From NCBI GenBank assembly GCA_038496445.1, contig JALMLS010000455.1, positions 620,001-684,000 on the forward strand: a stretch of DNA of 64,000 nt. Reading direction: 5' to 3'. This DNA comes from Trichosphaerium sp. ATCC 40318 (Eukaryota > Discosea > Flabellinia > Trichosidae). Below the pieces are notes generated by a model. That model made no database searches. It had not been told where the DNA came from and saw nothing but the letters and a program-made list of their open reading frames with translations. Both the position numbers and the translations under genes were made by a program. Positions 22,099 through 33,022 of the stretch are shown in pieces. The first letter of the stretch is position 1, and each line of letters starts with the position of its first letter.

Positions 22099-23992
22099 AT
22101 GTCTGCAAAGAGAAGAGCTTCATACATGGACGGCCCACAAGCCTCAAATCTACAGCGTGCGTTGTTCAAAAAAACCAAAACAATTATGTTTTAGCGATTG
22201 TACATGTTGTTTATACCTTTGTTTTAGCGGCTAAAAAGCCACGGTTGACGCCTCGCAAAAACCGTATTAAATTTAAAGACATTGATCAACTTGTTGCTGA
22301 ACCAGCTATACCTGTAAGTACCGTGTTCAGAACGCAGTGTTTGCTGTTGTTTTGGTTTTAAATTCTTCCGAGATGCAATTTTAATTTTCTCGTCACAATG
22401 AGTGCGTGAGGTATTTACTTACGATTGTTCTAGGTTGACGAACAGTTCAGTGTTCATTGTACAAACTCCAACTTGGCGCCTGGAAAAATTATCTATAACA
22501 AACAAAAGAAAGCAGTTGTAGAATGGATGGACCAAGAGGGCAAGAAAAAGTGCGTCAACCCTTGCATTTGTTTCTCAATCTACAATTTTTTTGTCTACGC
22601 GTTGAAGCGCAGGTTGCTTGTTTCTTGCTTGCTTTGGCGCGTTCTGTAGTTACAGAGTTTTGCGCCTTTTTTTGAAGTCTTTTTTGCCAAAACGTTGGCT
22701 GAGTTCATAAGTGAGTACTCATAAGCTCTAGGACCGGAACTCTACCGCAGTTCTATCGGGCTTCAACTTCCCAGCCTTTACACGCGAAGGGTGATTCGTG
22801 GAAGCATTTATTCTTTACTAACCCACATACTGGAGAAACACGCAGTTTATACGATGTTAAATACTATGTAGAAGGTACGGCATTTTTTTTTTTGTTGCTG
22901 TTCCTTCACAGAAAAAAAACCAACCTCATTTGAACTCTACAAATCTCTTTTTTTTGTGTCTGTGTAGCAAAAAATTGTCCTCCAGGTGCTTTTTTTATTT
23001 TTTCTGGTGAGTTCTGGCTTATGTGTTGGAACCAAGTTTGTACCCAAACTCCAATGCAAAGCTCCTTGCGCAAATCGTTGTGGGTATTTAAAACACGCAC
23101 CTTTTTTGTTTTTATAAGCGATTTGCGCAGGGAGCTTTGCATTGGAGTTTGGGTGTCAAACGCTTTTTTTTTTTTTTTTTTGTATTGCAATTGCAAAAAA
23201 AAGAAAAAAGAAAGAAGTAGTTGAAAAAGAAAGAAACAAAAACCGATTGTATTGTAGGTCCAAAGAAAGCAGTGTCTGCATTTTTATTCTTCTCAAAAGA
23301 GATTCGTGAATCTGTTGGAAAGAGCGGTATTGGCGTACGTCGCTACCCTTGAATGGCCAAAAAAAAAACCCGAAGAAAAAAAACCCATAACAAAAAACCG
23401 TTAAAAAACCCCCACATCGCTTCTAGATTATGAAACGAATTCCATTAACGCATAAAAAGCGGGCTTGGAGGTTAATAGAGCTTTGACTTGCAAGTGTGAA
23501 TTAATACGCTTCATCTCGCTCTCCCTCCTTGTTTATTTATTGTGATTGTACCCTCTTTGCTCACCCACTTTATAGCAGGAACTGAAATCGGAGGACTTCG
23601 CCAAAAAGAGTGGCGAAATGTGGAAACAGCTTCCTGAAGAACAAAAAAAGGTACCAAAGAATTTGTCTATCTTTTTTTTTCCCTTTACGCGCGTAAAGCC
23701 AAGCAACTCACCTTAAAAAAAATAAGTCATGCCAATACACGTTTTTTTTCAACCTAACGCTTTGTTCTTGTTATAGAAATACCGCCAACTCGAGAAACAA
23801 GATAAGAACCGATTTAAGGATGAAAAAGAAAAATGGCTGATTACTACTGGTCAAATGAATCCTGATGGAACACCAAAGAGCCTAAACGACCATGTTGAGG
23901 ATATGAATTCCAGTATACCTGAGGTTTCAGCTGAAACATTGCAAGTACCTGAAGGAAGCCTTGGAACCGGTTCATTACCTTTGCTTACATAA
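22099..23992 (+). CDS. HMG-box DNA-binding protein
   Basis: The start MSAKRRASYMDGPQASNLQ joins, through a GTGCGTT...TTTTAG intron, to PAKKPRLTPRKNRIKFKDI, a basic nuclear-type leader. The middle exons read EQFSVHCTNSNLAPGK and VVEWMDQEGKK, then WKHLFFTNPHTGETRSLYD, an unassigned region. The HMG box starts GPKKAVSAFLFFSKEIRES and continues over an intron with SEDFAKKSGEMWKQLPEEQ and KKYRQLEKQDKNRF, which gives the L-shaped DNA-bending helices. The tail is Ser/Pro/Thr-rich and ends at 23992. The intron around 22877-23260 is long for this region and contains a striking hairpin. It sits only about 55 bp after the SAM-domain gene on the same strand. Confidence 0.75.
23042..23154. repeat. near-perfect 36-bp inverted repeat in an intron
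   Basis: The left arm 23042-23077 and right arm 23119-23154 are reverse complements over 36 bases with a single mismatch. The loop is 41 bases. The outer flanks (GTTTGTACCC and GGGTGTCAAAC) continue the symmetry with a one-base offset. The transcript would fold into a long stable stem. Confidence 0.9.
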
Positions 23993-24263
23993 ATTTAAAA
24001 TGTATATGACCGCGAAAGAGAAGCGAAAAAAAAATTTATGTGGTTTTTGGATATGGAATTCCTGGGCGCTGGGATTTTTTTTTGGATTCAAACAACAACA
24101 TTTATCATCATTATTATTATTATTATGTGATAATCAATTTATCTCGCTTGGTGATGATTTTTTGATGGTGTGGTGTTGGGTTTTTTGAAAAAAAAAAAAA
24201 AAGGAAAAAAAAATACAAAAAAAAAAATAATACGCGTTCTTACTTGTAACAAACATTTTGGTG

Positions 24264-24814
24264 GTAGTGCAAATAAAATCTTAATTTCTCTTTATTTTTA
24301 TTTCTTTGTTTGGTTAATTTTTATCGATTTTATGGAAATAGAAGTAAGTGATTGAATGAAAACTGATTTTTTTTTTCAGGTTTGGGTACTATTGACAAGG
24401 CGGTTTGCATGACGCCTTTCCACGTGGTAAACAAAATTAGTATACTAAGAAAACCAGACCGCTAACTTGACGTGACTTGACAATTTTGGAAAGAAATTAC
24501 GTTCTGTAACTGTTCCTTACTCAACAAAAAAAAACTTGAAAAAAAAAACATGTGCAATACAAGTGATTACCACGTGTTGAGAAACTTTAATCTGTTTTTT
24601 ATTTGGTCATGAGTCAAAAAGCTAGTTCATAGTTGACTGGTAGAGTACAAATAGCTGCCATGAGAGCAACTAGCGATGAAGTTTGCAGAAGTCACTTTGT
24701 CTCACTATCATCAAAGAAAGAGAGACGTAGTTATGAAACAGCTGTATCTAATAAGGTATTAAATTAATGTGTCCACCTTGTTTGTGGCGACTGTTTTTGA
24801 CCAAAACAACCCAA
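24264..24814. repeat. tandem duplicate, copy A
   Basis: Copy A starts at GTAGTGCAAATAAAATC and ends at CCAAAACAACCCA. It matches copy B (24819-25426) through several long blocks. One is the AATTTCTCTTTATTTTT block, and another runs from CCACGTGTTGAGAAACTT to GAGACGTAGTTAT. Copy A has an extra block at about 24380-24563 and lacks the block that in copy B holds the membrane-protein frame. Confidence 0.8.
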
Positions 24815-24818
24815 CGTT

Positions 24819-25426
24819 GTAGTGCAAGTAAAATCTTAATTTCTCTTTATTTTTATTTCTTTGTTTGGTTCGTTTTTTATCGATTTTGTGGAAATAGAAA
24901 TAAGTATTGAATAAAACTGTTTTTTTTTTTTCAGTTTTTAGTTGATTACCACGTGTTGAGAAACTTCAATCTGTTTTTTTTATTTGTTCATGAGTCAAAC
25001 AAAGCTAGCTCACAGTGGAACTGGTAGAGTGCAAATAGTTGTCATGGTGAGAGCAACTAGCGATCAAGTTTGCAGAAGTCACTCTGTCTCACTATCATCA
25101 AAGAAAGAGAGACGTAGTTATATGTGAAATAAATAACAATAAACACACCATATAATAATGCCAGCAAACGCGCAAAAAAGTTCTTGAATATCTGAGGACC
25201 TCTTTCCCACCAAGTAGTTATGCCATACAACGTAACTACAAAATATATACATGATAATACTGTTAATGCAGCGACTTTTTTACAAACAAGCCAGCTCATG
25301 TTTGGTTTATGCCACAGATGTCTACTCTTGTAAGAGTGCAGCTAGGACTTCTGAAACAGCTATATCTATTCTATTAAGGTGGCCACACCTTGTTTCTATT
25401 GACGATTTTTGACCAAAACAACCCAA
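24819..25426. repeat. tandem duplicate, copy B
   Basis: Copy B lies four bases after copy A in the same orientation. Relative to copy A it carries about 220-240 extra bases between GTAGTTAT (about 25120) and GAAACAGCTATATCT (about 25352). It lacks copy A's extra block near 24400-24560. Confidence 0.8.
25057..25299 (-). CDS. possible small two-TM membrane protein, duplicated 3' end
   Basis: A minus-strand frame starts MSWLVCKKVAALTVLSC and has two hydrophobic segments (VLSCIYFVVTLYGI and RLLALLYGVFIVIYF) around TTWWERGPQIFKNFF. It ends with SLSLMIVRQSDFCKL. That last stretch lies in the duplicated block and stays open in copy A near 24690-24730, ending KLHR and a stop. Copy A has no matching upstream part. 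The frame may be the last exon of a longer gene, an intact small gene, or chance. Not recognised. Confidence 0.35.
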   Translation of the reverse strand: MSWLVCKKVAALTVLSCIYFVVTLYGITTWWERGPQIFKNFFARLLALLYGVFIVIYFTYNYVSLSLMIVRQSDFCKLDR

Positions 25427-25878
25427 TTTGTTTTCTAAGTTTGATGCTATTCCATTTACCCGTATGACGTTGATAAAAAGCGATAGCTGTAGCATAACAT
25501 TAAGCAGTCAGCACACAAAACTGTGCTTCTTAAAATTAATTACATATTGGTAGTGGCGACTAAAGATTAATTCTTATCCTTATTAAGATTAAACATTTAC
25601 GGTAATTATGCCGTTGTAGTTGCTTGTTTTATAGACCGAACATACTTTAAAGTGAACACCTGATGGTACTCACAATAACAATGGGCGAAGAAGGGTATTA
25701 TATGATGAAGCATAAAAAAGCTAAAAATGTTTACTAGTTCTATTGCCTCAGCAAAGCTTTTTTTTTCAGTCATCGCTACTCTGAAGTCTTCTATATCTTC
25801 TTTTCTTTTTATTTAAACCCTAAAAGTTAAATCAACATTGTTGTAGATTGATTTCAAAGAAATCTTAGATTTAAACTA
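25427..25878. other. intergenic, AT-rich
   Basis: AT-rich sequence with T-tracts between the duplication and the 3' end of the pseudokinase gene. Nothing else recognised. Confidence 0.5.
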
Positions 25879-27267
25879 TCACGTGCAAGAACAGTATTGC
25901 TGAAAAAAAAAAAAAAAAGAAAACCAAAACTTAGTTATACTCACAAGTTTTGCAAGAGGTATGATATTGTCTAATCCTTGGTCTTTACGCATACTTATAA
26001 ATCTAAGCTTTAAAAAAATACTAAGTAAGTAAACACTATCATGTGTATGAACGAGAAAAAAAAGAGAAAGACCAGTAACTATCGATCACTGAGTTGTTGT
26101 ACGTTTTGGGCATTTTTTGCAGAAACTCGATCATTTATATCGCATAGACAATGCTCTATAAAGTCTATAAAGTTATTTGTCCATAATTCTTCATGTTTCA
26201 GCCTTGGCGGAGGATTTCTCATTAACAAAAATAGCACCTTAAAAAAAAAGTAAAATCAGTTTCGAGTAAAACTACTTACAAATAACGTGTCCGTTATCTC
26301 ACCTTCATTGGATTCATATGATAATTCGGTGGCTCTCCTTCAGCCATTTCTATAGCAGTTATACCAATAGACCACATATCGCCTAAGACCTTGCTACGTA
26401 TTACTTCTAACAATCCATAGTTTTGATTTAACACAAAAGCAAAAAAACATACACTTGGATTGTCGTCCATTGGAAACTCGGGAGCTAGCCAATGCATGGG
26501 TCTATCATATGTCTATATCGTTAATTTTAGTATATTTTGTACATATTAAAAGTGTTTCAAAATATTTAACATACAAGGGACGATGTATGGAAATCATACT
26601 TTCTTGGAATACCTTTGTTAAAAAAAAGTTAAATACGACAACACCAATAACACTTGTATGATTTACCAAGTTTCGGTATTCCTGATGCAGTTAAGTATAT
26701 GTTGCCTATATTGAGTAAGGTATATTGGAAGCTATACAGACACAAAGAGGAATAAAATGAGATTCTTAATTAGACGTACGAGCCATAATTGAATCATGTA
26801 TGATGTTATGCTTGTGAACGCACTCAAGACCTTTAAGAACACCACTCAATATCCTTGCTATTTGTCCTTCATTTAATGTAATTTCATGATTCTCCATTAT
26901 ATAACCAACAGAGCCAGCTTGACAGAACTCCATGATAATCTTTGGCAGATGATTATTTATCAGTTTTTTCAGAAGTTCAATCAAAAAAAAAAATTGTGGT
27001 GTCGTACATAAAAATCTTTGTCGTCTATGAAGCTTGACGAGTGTTTTACTATGTTTGGGTGTATTAATAGCTTCGATTCCTTAATTCTTTGATGTGCAGT
27101 CTTAGAATACCGTAATTCTTGTTTCTTTATAGCTACCATCTCTTTAGACGCCTTATGCCTGTATTTAATGGCCCTAGTACCCTCACACCTGCTAATTACT
27201 GTTAAACAAACGATTTAAGGGTTAGATACCTTCTCTTTTTCTTCTTAATACGTTCGTAAGCGTCCAT
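25879..27267 (-). CDS. STE20/MST-like protein kinase homologue, probably a pseudokinase
   Basis: The start is MDAYERIKKKKR. The next exon has one glycine of the phosphate loop (CEGTRAIKYRHK) and an intact EMVAIKKQELR, the VAIK lysine. Then come KESKLLIHPNIVKHSSSF and IIMEFCQAGSVGYIMENHE, typical of the STE20/Hippo group. The catalytic loop reads HNIIHDSIMAR where HRDIKAxN is expected, and the DFG region reads LTASGIPKLG. The activation end is MHWLAPEF (APE kept), then DMWSIGITAIEMAEGEPP, a strong MST-type match, and NPPPRLKHEELW in the C-lobe. The last exons are short and end near 25879. With HRD and DFG aspartates both replaced, phosphotransfer is unlikely; a scaffold or allosteric role is inferred. 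Confidence 0.78.
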
Positions 27268-27543
27268 ACCAAAATAGAGCAGTTATTGTTGCAAGTAGCT
27301 ACTTTGTGGTAGCTGTTCATGAATCTAATTTTGGTTCGCTAAAACCCGTTTTTGGTACTCAAAATCTTTCGTTGCATTGCCACCTCTACGTACTTTCATG
27401 TGCCTACATAAGTAGGTTGTGAGGGTAGTAATGATAAAATTCAACGTTCACGTGCTACAAGAAAAACCTAGATCTATACATCAAGGCGTCGATGTTCATG
27501 GCTCAGTAAGTTTTATAATGTACAAGTGTAACTGTTTAAGCCA

Positions 27544-29514
27544 TTAAAGATCTTCTTGATTTTTTTCACGCTGCGGCGCTAATTCTATTTGCTTGGGTGG
27601 TAGTGTGGGTTTTGTACTGATATATTGAAGAGAACTTGAACCGTCAGTTTTGTTAATACTTGAGCTTGTCTTAGGACCACTAGTTGAAGATTGTTTGTTT
27701 GAAGACTTTTTTCTTATAGCTGCTATTTGTGTTATGCTTATTCCAGTAAGCGCTATCCAATATACAAGTGAGACAACATAGTATCCCCATGGAGATCTAT
27801 ACTGTTCTGATATGAAAAAAAAGGCAGCTATTGTATATATAGCAATAAATACAGCACTTGACATGAGTTGAAGAGTGATCTGGATGAGCATTAGTAATGT
27901 GTATGTTTTGCTGAAAAAAATAAGAAAAATTGAGGTCCGTACTATTTTGATTTTTTTGAGTGTTCTAGACTTTGACTGTATAGCTTGAAGACGTCTATAA
28001 ACTATTGCACCTGTTATTAAAAGGTATAAAGAAGACGCCAAAGATGAAAGCAGGATAATAACTACGGCAACACCCAAAATTAGGACACTTTCAAAGAATC
28101 CATATAAAATGCCAAGCGTGATGTCTACCGAAACGAAGAATACGAGTACAAATAAGCTTGGTATCAAGAAAGGTTTTGTCTTATCTGAAGCCTTTTGTCT
28201 AAGAGCTCTAGCGTTGTGTATCATTGCATGCCTATCAGATGAGAAGGTGAGGGATACGCTCATTGTTTAACACTAATTTTATGTTAAAAGTACCAATAGA
28301 AAGCAAATAGAACAGTCGTTGTGAACGATAGCGAAGGTATTCCTGCACCGAGAGAATCGTGTATAGGTCTTGTTAATATGCGACGGGAGTACAGAGGATC
28401 AATGATGACATAGAGAGCTCGCACTTAAAATAGTTAGCCGATGATTTCCATTAGTCAATTACCTGTATTTGCAAAAAGTTCTATCACCAAACACGCCATA
28501 GGAAGAGTCATACGTATACCAGTAGCGCTATTATGTATACTGAATATCTTGTAGCCGGCCATCGACGCAGCAAATAGGCATAAGAATCCAACAATGGCAG
28601 AAAATACTACCTTAGGAAACAAACTTAATAAACCGATTTTCTAATTCCTTCGTTCGAATAAAAATTTTGTGACGTACAAAGGCTACTTCGTTCACTGGTT
28701 TCCAAACATTTGTATCTAAAAAACTGCTTTAGCAATAAATAGCACTTCGTTATATATTCTAAGAAGTTACCATTGTCAAAGATTGTGACATTGAGACTTG
28801 GAAAAGAGCCATTTATTGGTTTATCCAATAAATCAAAAAACTCACCAATCTCGTCACCTATCTCAACGCTCGGAATGTGAGAGTTCTTCGGACCTTGTAT
28901 ATTGCTAAGCCGTATATAATCAAGTTGTCCAGGTAACCCTATAAACAAAACAAGCGCGTTAAAAAGAGAACTGTTCGGGTATTCAATCAACAATTTTTTT
29001 GTAAAAAAATCACGTGCTAAATAATGGATTCCTTATAACTAAACCAATAGCTCCGCGATTATAAGCGTTTTGAGCATCATAACCCCATGTTCTCTCAGTT
29101 TTTAAAAAAACTATTTTCCCGGATACGTTTGGATGCTTCATGCTTACTATTGCTCCTAGGTAATGTATTAAATACCCGCGAATGGATTTAGAGTTGAAAG
29201 GGAACGTATAACAGTACACACGGAGATAATCGCAGTTGTTTTTGTTGATGAAAAAAACGGAAAACATTTTTCCTTTTACGTTTTTTATTTCGTTACCTGA
29301 TAAGCTAGGTGCCATCCACGACTCTCCGGACAACCAAGAAATAGTAGGTGTAGATACTGAGCCTATGTAAATGAAATAAATTAACTAACACCATCGTAGG
29401 TGCTTGAAACTAGTCCCCATACTTACGTATTCTCTCACCGTGAAGTACCAAGCCTGATACGCTAAGTACAAGCGCTAGAGATACTGTGAATACTAGAGGA
29501 ATATGACATGACAT
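27544..29514 (-). CDS. PA-domain multi-pass membrane protein with signal peptide
   Basis: Exon 1 starts MSCHIPLVFTVSLALVLSVSG, a strong signal peptide. The following exons hold a protease-associated (PA) fold: HPNVSGKIVFLKTERTWGYD, AQNAYNRGAIGLVIRN and IPSVEIGDEIGEFFDLL. From about 28620 the protein is hydrophobic: FPKVVFSAIVGFLCLFAAS, MACLVIELFA, then FLIPSLFVLVFFVSVDITLG and at least three further segments, ending with WGYYVVSLVYWIALTGI. I count about seven, as in TOM1/THH1 or GPCR-like proteins. The cytosolic tail of about 65 residues is Ser/Lys/Pro-rich. The exon joins at about 28490 and 28290 are inferred. No protease catalytic motif is present, so the PA part would be a ligand or partner-binding ectodomain. 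Confidence 0.7.
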
Positions 29515-29984
29515 TCTTGAAGAGACTTGAGTATCACTCACGCCAATCTAAACCTTTTTTATCGGAGTACTTGACCCAAGTGGTACAAAAAAAACTTGCG
29601 TTTTCCTTTTTTAATCACTGTGTTTATTTATCCCAAAATTATTGTTTGATAATTGGATTATATATTCTGTTTTGATTACGTCATGACAAGGGATGAAAAT
29701 ATCTAAAAGAGGAAAACATTCTTAAAAACATTTGATGTAGTGTAGGCAGCTCAAAAACCATAAGAGACGCATGAAAATCGTCCTTACTTCTGATTGACAC
29801 AGCTTAGAGTTTCTTTTCCTTCAAAACCCTTTCATCAACCCAAAGGCTATGCAATTGTACTGGCAGCTAATATTTTGGTACTAAAAGAAACGTAGAAGCG
29901 TGGATACATAAATAGTTTTATAAGAAGGATTTTTTAAACTGTCTTTTTTTTTTTCGAACTTTCTGAAAACAAACTTTTGTCAGA

Positions 29985-31184
29985 CTAGACTGTGGTTCTA
30001 CCGATTAGGTCTAGAAATTCTCTCCTTGTTTTAGGGTTGTCTCTGAACTCTCCTCTCATGCAACTAGATACTGTATTTGAAGCTGTTTTCTGTACACCAC
30101 GCATTACCATACACATATGCCTTTAAAAAAAAAGTCAGATACGCTCGGAGCTCATAACAAAAATTACTTTCAACTGAAATAATTAGACAGTGTTAACACA
30201 AAGATGTTATTAACACGAATTAAAGAGATCTTGATATGAGGCATGTTTTGTTATAGGCATGATGTGTAAAAAAATCAAAAAAAAAAGATACAAATCAGCG
30301 TACGAGCATTCAACGACTACACCACATCCTGTAGGTTCTAATACTTCCATAACAGCGTCAGCCACTACAAAAAAAATTAACCAACATACACCAACAATAA
30401 CAGAGCCAAAAAATCGCGTGACAAGCATAAACAGGCGCAATGTTACAAAATTACTAAATAAGGCTTTTTCGAAAATCACGTGTCTATTCTTTCTAAATTA
30501 ACAAGAAAGATTTCTTACCTTGTCTAGTAAGCCTTTCTTGTACTTGTAATCGTCTTGCAAATATTTCTGCTATCCGTGCAAGTTTGCTAAGACCAAGAAC
30601 TTGACCTGCAGGGAACAAACAAATAAATAACTGAAAAACGCTTCCTTTTGCGGATCGCTAAGAAAATGAGGTGTTTGTAGAATTTTCTGGTGAAGTTGGC
30701 GTAGAAATTGTTTTGAGCGAACGAAATGATGAATAAATATTCGCGCACCGTTTGGTAGGTATCCTATATGCATTTTACCATAAAAAGGTACTAAATGGTG
30801 CTCGCACATCGAAAAGATTTCGATATTTCTTACAATTACCATATCGTCCGTGTCTACGTCAAATATAGCGTCGTTTACAGCCTCTGCGCGTATTAATACA
30901 TAACTGAGGTGATATAACTTTACTTACCTGCGAGTGTTTTCTCATAGCCTGAAGTGAAGAATTGGAGCGCTTTTGCCATCCTTTCTGGCGTTTTTAGGAG
31001 TCCTTGACGTTTAGTATTCTCACTAGAGGTATGTAAGCTTATATAGCGTATTAAACACATACCCAAGCGCATCGAGTACTTTCTCGCATGATTCAACGAG
31101 CTCGGGGAATTTCTCTTCTCTCCGCTTGATTATTTGTTCGCTTTTGGCTTTACTAATATTTGTGTCTTTATTATTGGTAGCCAT
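29985..31184 (-). CDS. GCH1: GTP cyclohydrolase I
   Basis: This enzyme converts GTP to dihydroneopterin triphosphate, the first step of pterin or folate synthesis. Six exons encode about 215 residues. The N-terminus is [18 protein letters not shown] and then VLDALG; the next exon gives [20 protein letters not shown]. The exon near 30730-30842 carries [20 protein letters not shown], with the zinc-binding Cys and His. [19 protein letters not shown] follows, then QERLTRQ and [19 protein letters not shown]. The last exon has [19 protein letters not shown] with the second zinc Cys context, and ends IGRTTV. The short N-terminus has no targeting signal. All landmark motifs are present, so it is very likely active. 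Confidence 0.93.
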
Positions 31185-31710
31185 GTTGTGTTACACGTAG
31201 AATTCTCCGTGAAAGATGCTTTTTTTGTTTTTGGCTATCAAGTCCAAAGACGTTAACACCAAAACATAAGATGAGTACACACGTCATTGAGGCTTAAGTA
31301 TTCGCCAATGGCGAGCTGAATTTATTATCAATGTTGTCCATTGTTTGACAGGGCAGTTGCATTCCATTTTCTAGTTGTTCAGCATTTGATATTTACAAGG
31401 CAGTAATGGCGTAATGTTCTCAAAAAAATCGTGTTCTCCGATTGAACAACGAACCCTACAGCAGGTTTCACCTCTTCATTCCTACAGAGTCAATACGCTC
31501 AGTTGCTGACTACTGAAGCAGTAAATTAAGCCTTTACTTGTAAGGTATCACGACTTGATTACAACTTTGTGTACTTTATTATTGTTTTACAAAAACTCAA
31601 TCAAAAAGATCAAACAGTTGTTGGTCTTTATAGCTCTGCGTTGATGACAAAAACGGCAGATAAAAAAATTGGCGAAATGAGAACTCCCTTGTTTTGTATT
31701 TTTTTTGAGT
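31185..31710. other. intergenic between two minus-strand genes
   Basis: About 525 bp holding the GTP cyclohydrolase upstream region and the 3' flank of the TPR/EF-hand gene. No ORF, RNA or repeat was recognised. Confidence 0.45.
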
Positions 31711-33022
31711 TTACTCTTTTGATTCGGTTTGCTCTCCAGGAGATTTAGTGGAATTATCTGTCATATCGATATCCATTTTTTCAAATTTTTCGTCAAGTGT
31801 TGTTGATCCATCAGCCATATCCAGGTTCTTGTTGTATCCAAGTGCACTTAAGTCTTTCCATGTCTCTTGTGGATCTTGCATTGTTTGTACAACATAGAAA
31901 GAGAAGAATCCTTGAAACTCTAACATGCCATTTTCATTGGCATGGAAATTTGTAGTTAACATTTTGATCTAAAACAGAAAAAAATAAGAACTTATTTTTA
32001 ATACACCCCTGACATGCTTCCATGTTTTTTGAATGAAAAATTCGCTGTTTGGTAATATACTGTAATTTAATTGGTGTAAAAATATTAGAATACAGCGCGA
32101 AATAAAAATAGTAGAAGCACGCCAAGGTGCGGACTTTCAAAAAAAAAAAGAAAAAGGTTTGATTATGCAATTACTTTTAACAAAGATACATCAACCTTCG
32201 TTTGTAATAAAAAATAATATATCATAGTACTACTCACCTGATCATCTGTAATCTCAGTATTATTTACAGCAAAATAAAAAGCACTTAGCTCTTTTTTACT
32301 AAGAGCACCATCTTTGTCTGTATCAAATTTTTCGAAAATGTCAGCAAGTACATTTTGGAATTTAAACGTTGGTTGACCTTCTGGCGATACAAGTGGGATT
32401 GCTGTTACAGAGAAAACGACCGTTAGAACGCTATTAATTAACTAGAACGTATTTTTTTCGAAACGAGATAAAAGTAGCATAAGAACAAGCTGTGAGCGTG
32501 AACGTACGATTATCACCGCGTTCTTCGCGTTCCTCTCGTTGAATCTCTATCATGCCATCAATAAGAGGTTGGACGCGTGGATCATTAGGCGCTGTTTGTT
32601 TGGCGTCTTTTAGCGTTCTTAAAGCCTCGTCGTATTCGCTCAAATGACCAAGTATGTACGCTTTGCCTACAACGAGTTTTAATACTTCTCCTTCGCTTTC
32701 AGGGTAGTAGTACCAAGCAGTGCGGCTATGTGTGTTGGTTCTACGGACAGAATTCCATCATAAGTCTCCAAAGCTTCAATTAGGGATTGATATGAAATAC
32801 CACCATCGTTTTCGTCCTATTAATAACATTTTAATGTACCAGTCTCCGTGTTTTGAAATAATTACCTCTTCAGCGCGTAATTGTTCATTTACTTCCTGGC
32901 ACAGCTCATCTAAAGTAATTTCCTCCTCTTCTTCTTCCTTATTTGCTTTTAAAAAAAGGAATTAGCTTAGAAAAACTGTAAAATAGGTTAACATTACTTG
33001 GTGGGCCTCCTAACGTTGTCAT
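31711..33022 (-). CDS. TPR and EF-hand protein
   Basis: The start MTTLGGPP is followed by a Glu-rich segment (KANKEEEEEEITLDELC). A TPR-like region runs SLIEALETYDGILSVEPTHI, GKAYILGHLSEYDEALRTL and KDAKQTAPNDPRVQPLIDG. The join GKAYILG requires a 47-bp GTACTAC...TGTAG intron. An EF-hand follows at 32290-32330, FEKFDTDKDGALSKKELSAF, with canonical Asp and Glu ligands. A second, weaker hand is at FHANENGMLEFQGFFSFYV. The tail is acidic and ends SKE at 31711. One good calcium loop suggests a calcium-responsive adaptor. TPRs bind partner peptides. The partner is unknown. Confidence 0.75.

Noticed and set aside
23021-23224. Matching frames on both strands (TPMQSSLRKSL) as a repeated coding motif
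   Set aside because: They are simply the two readings of the intronic inverted repeat and do not indicate a gene.
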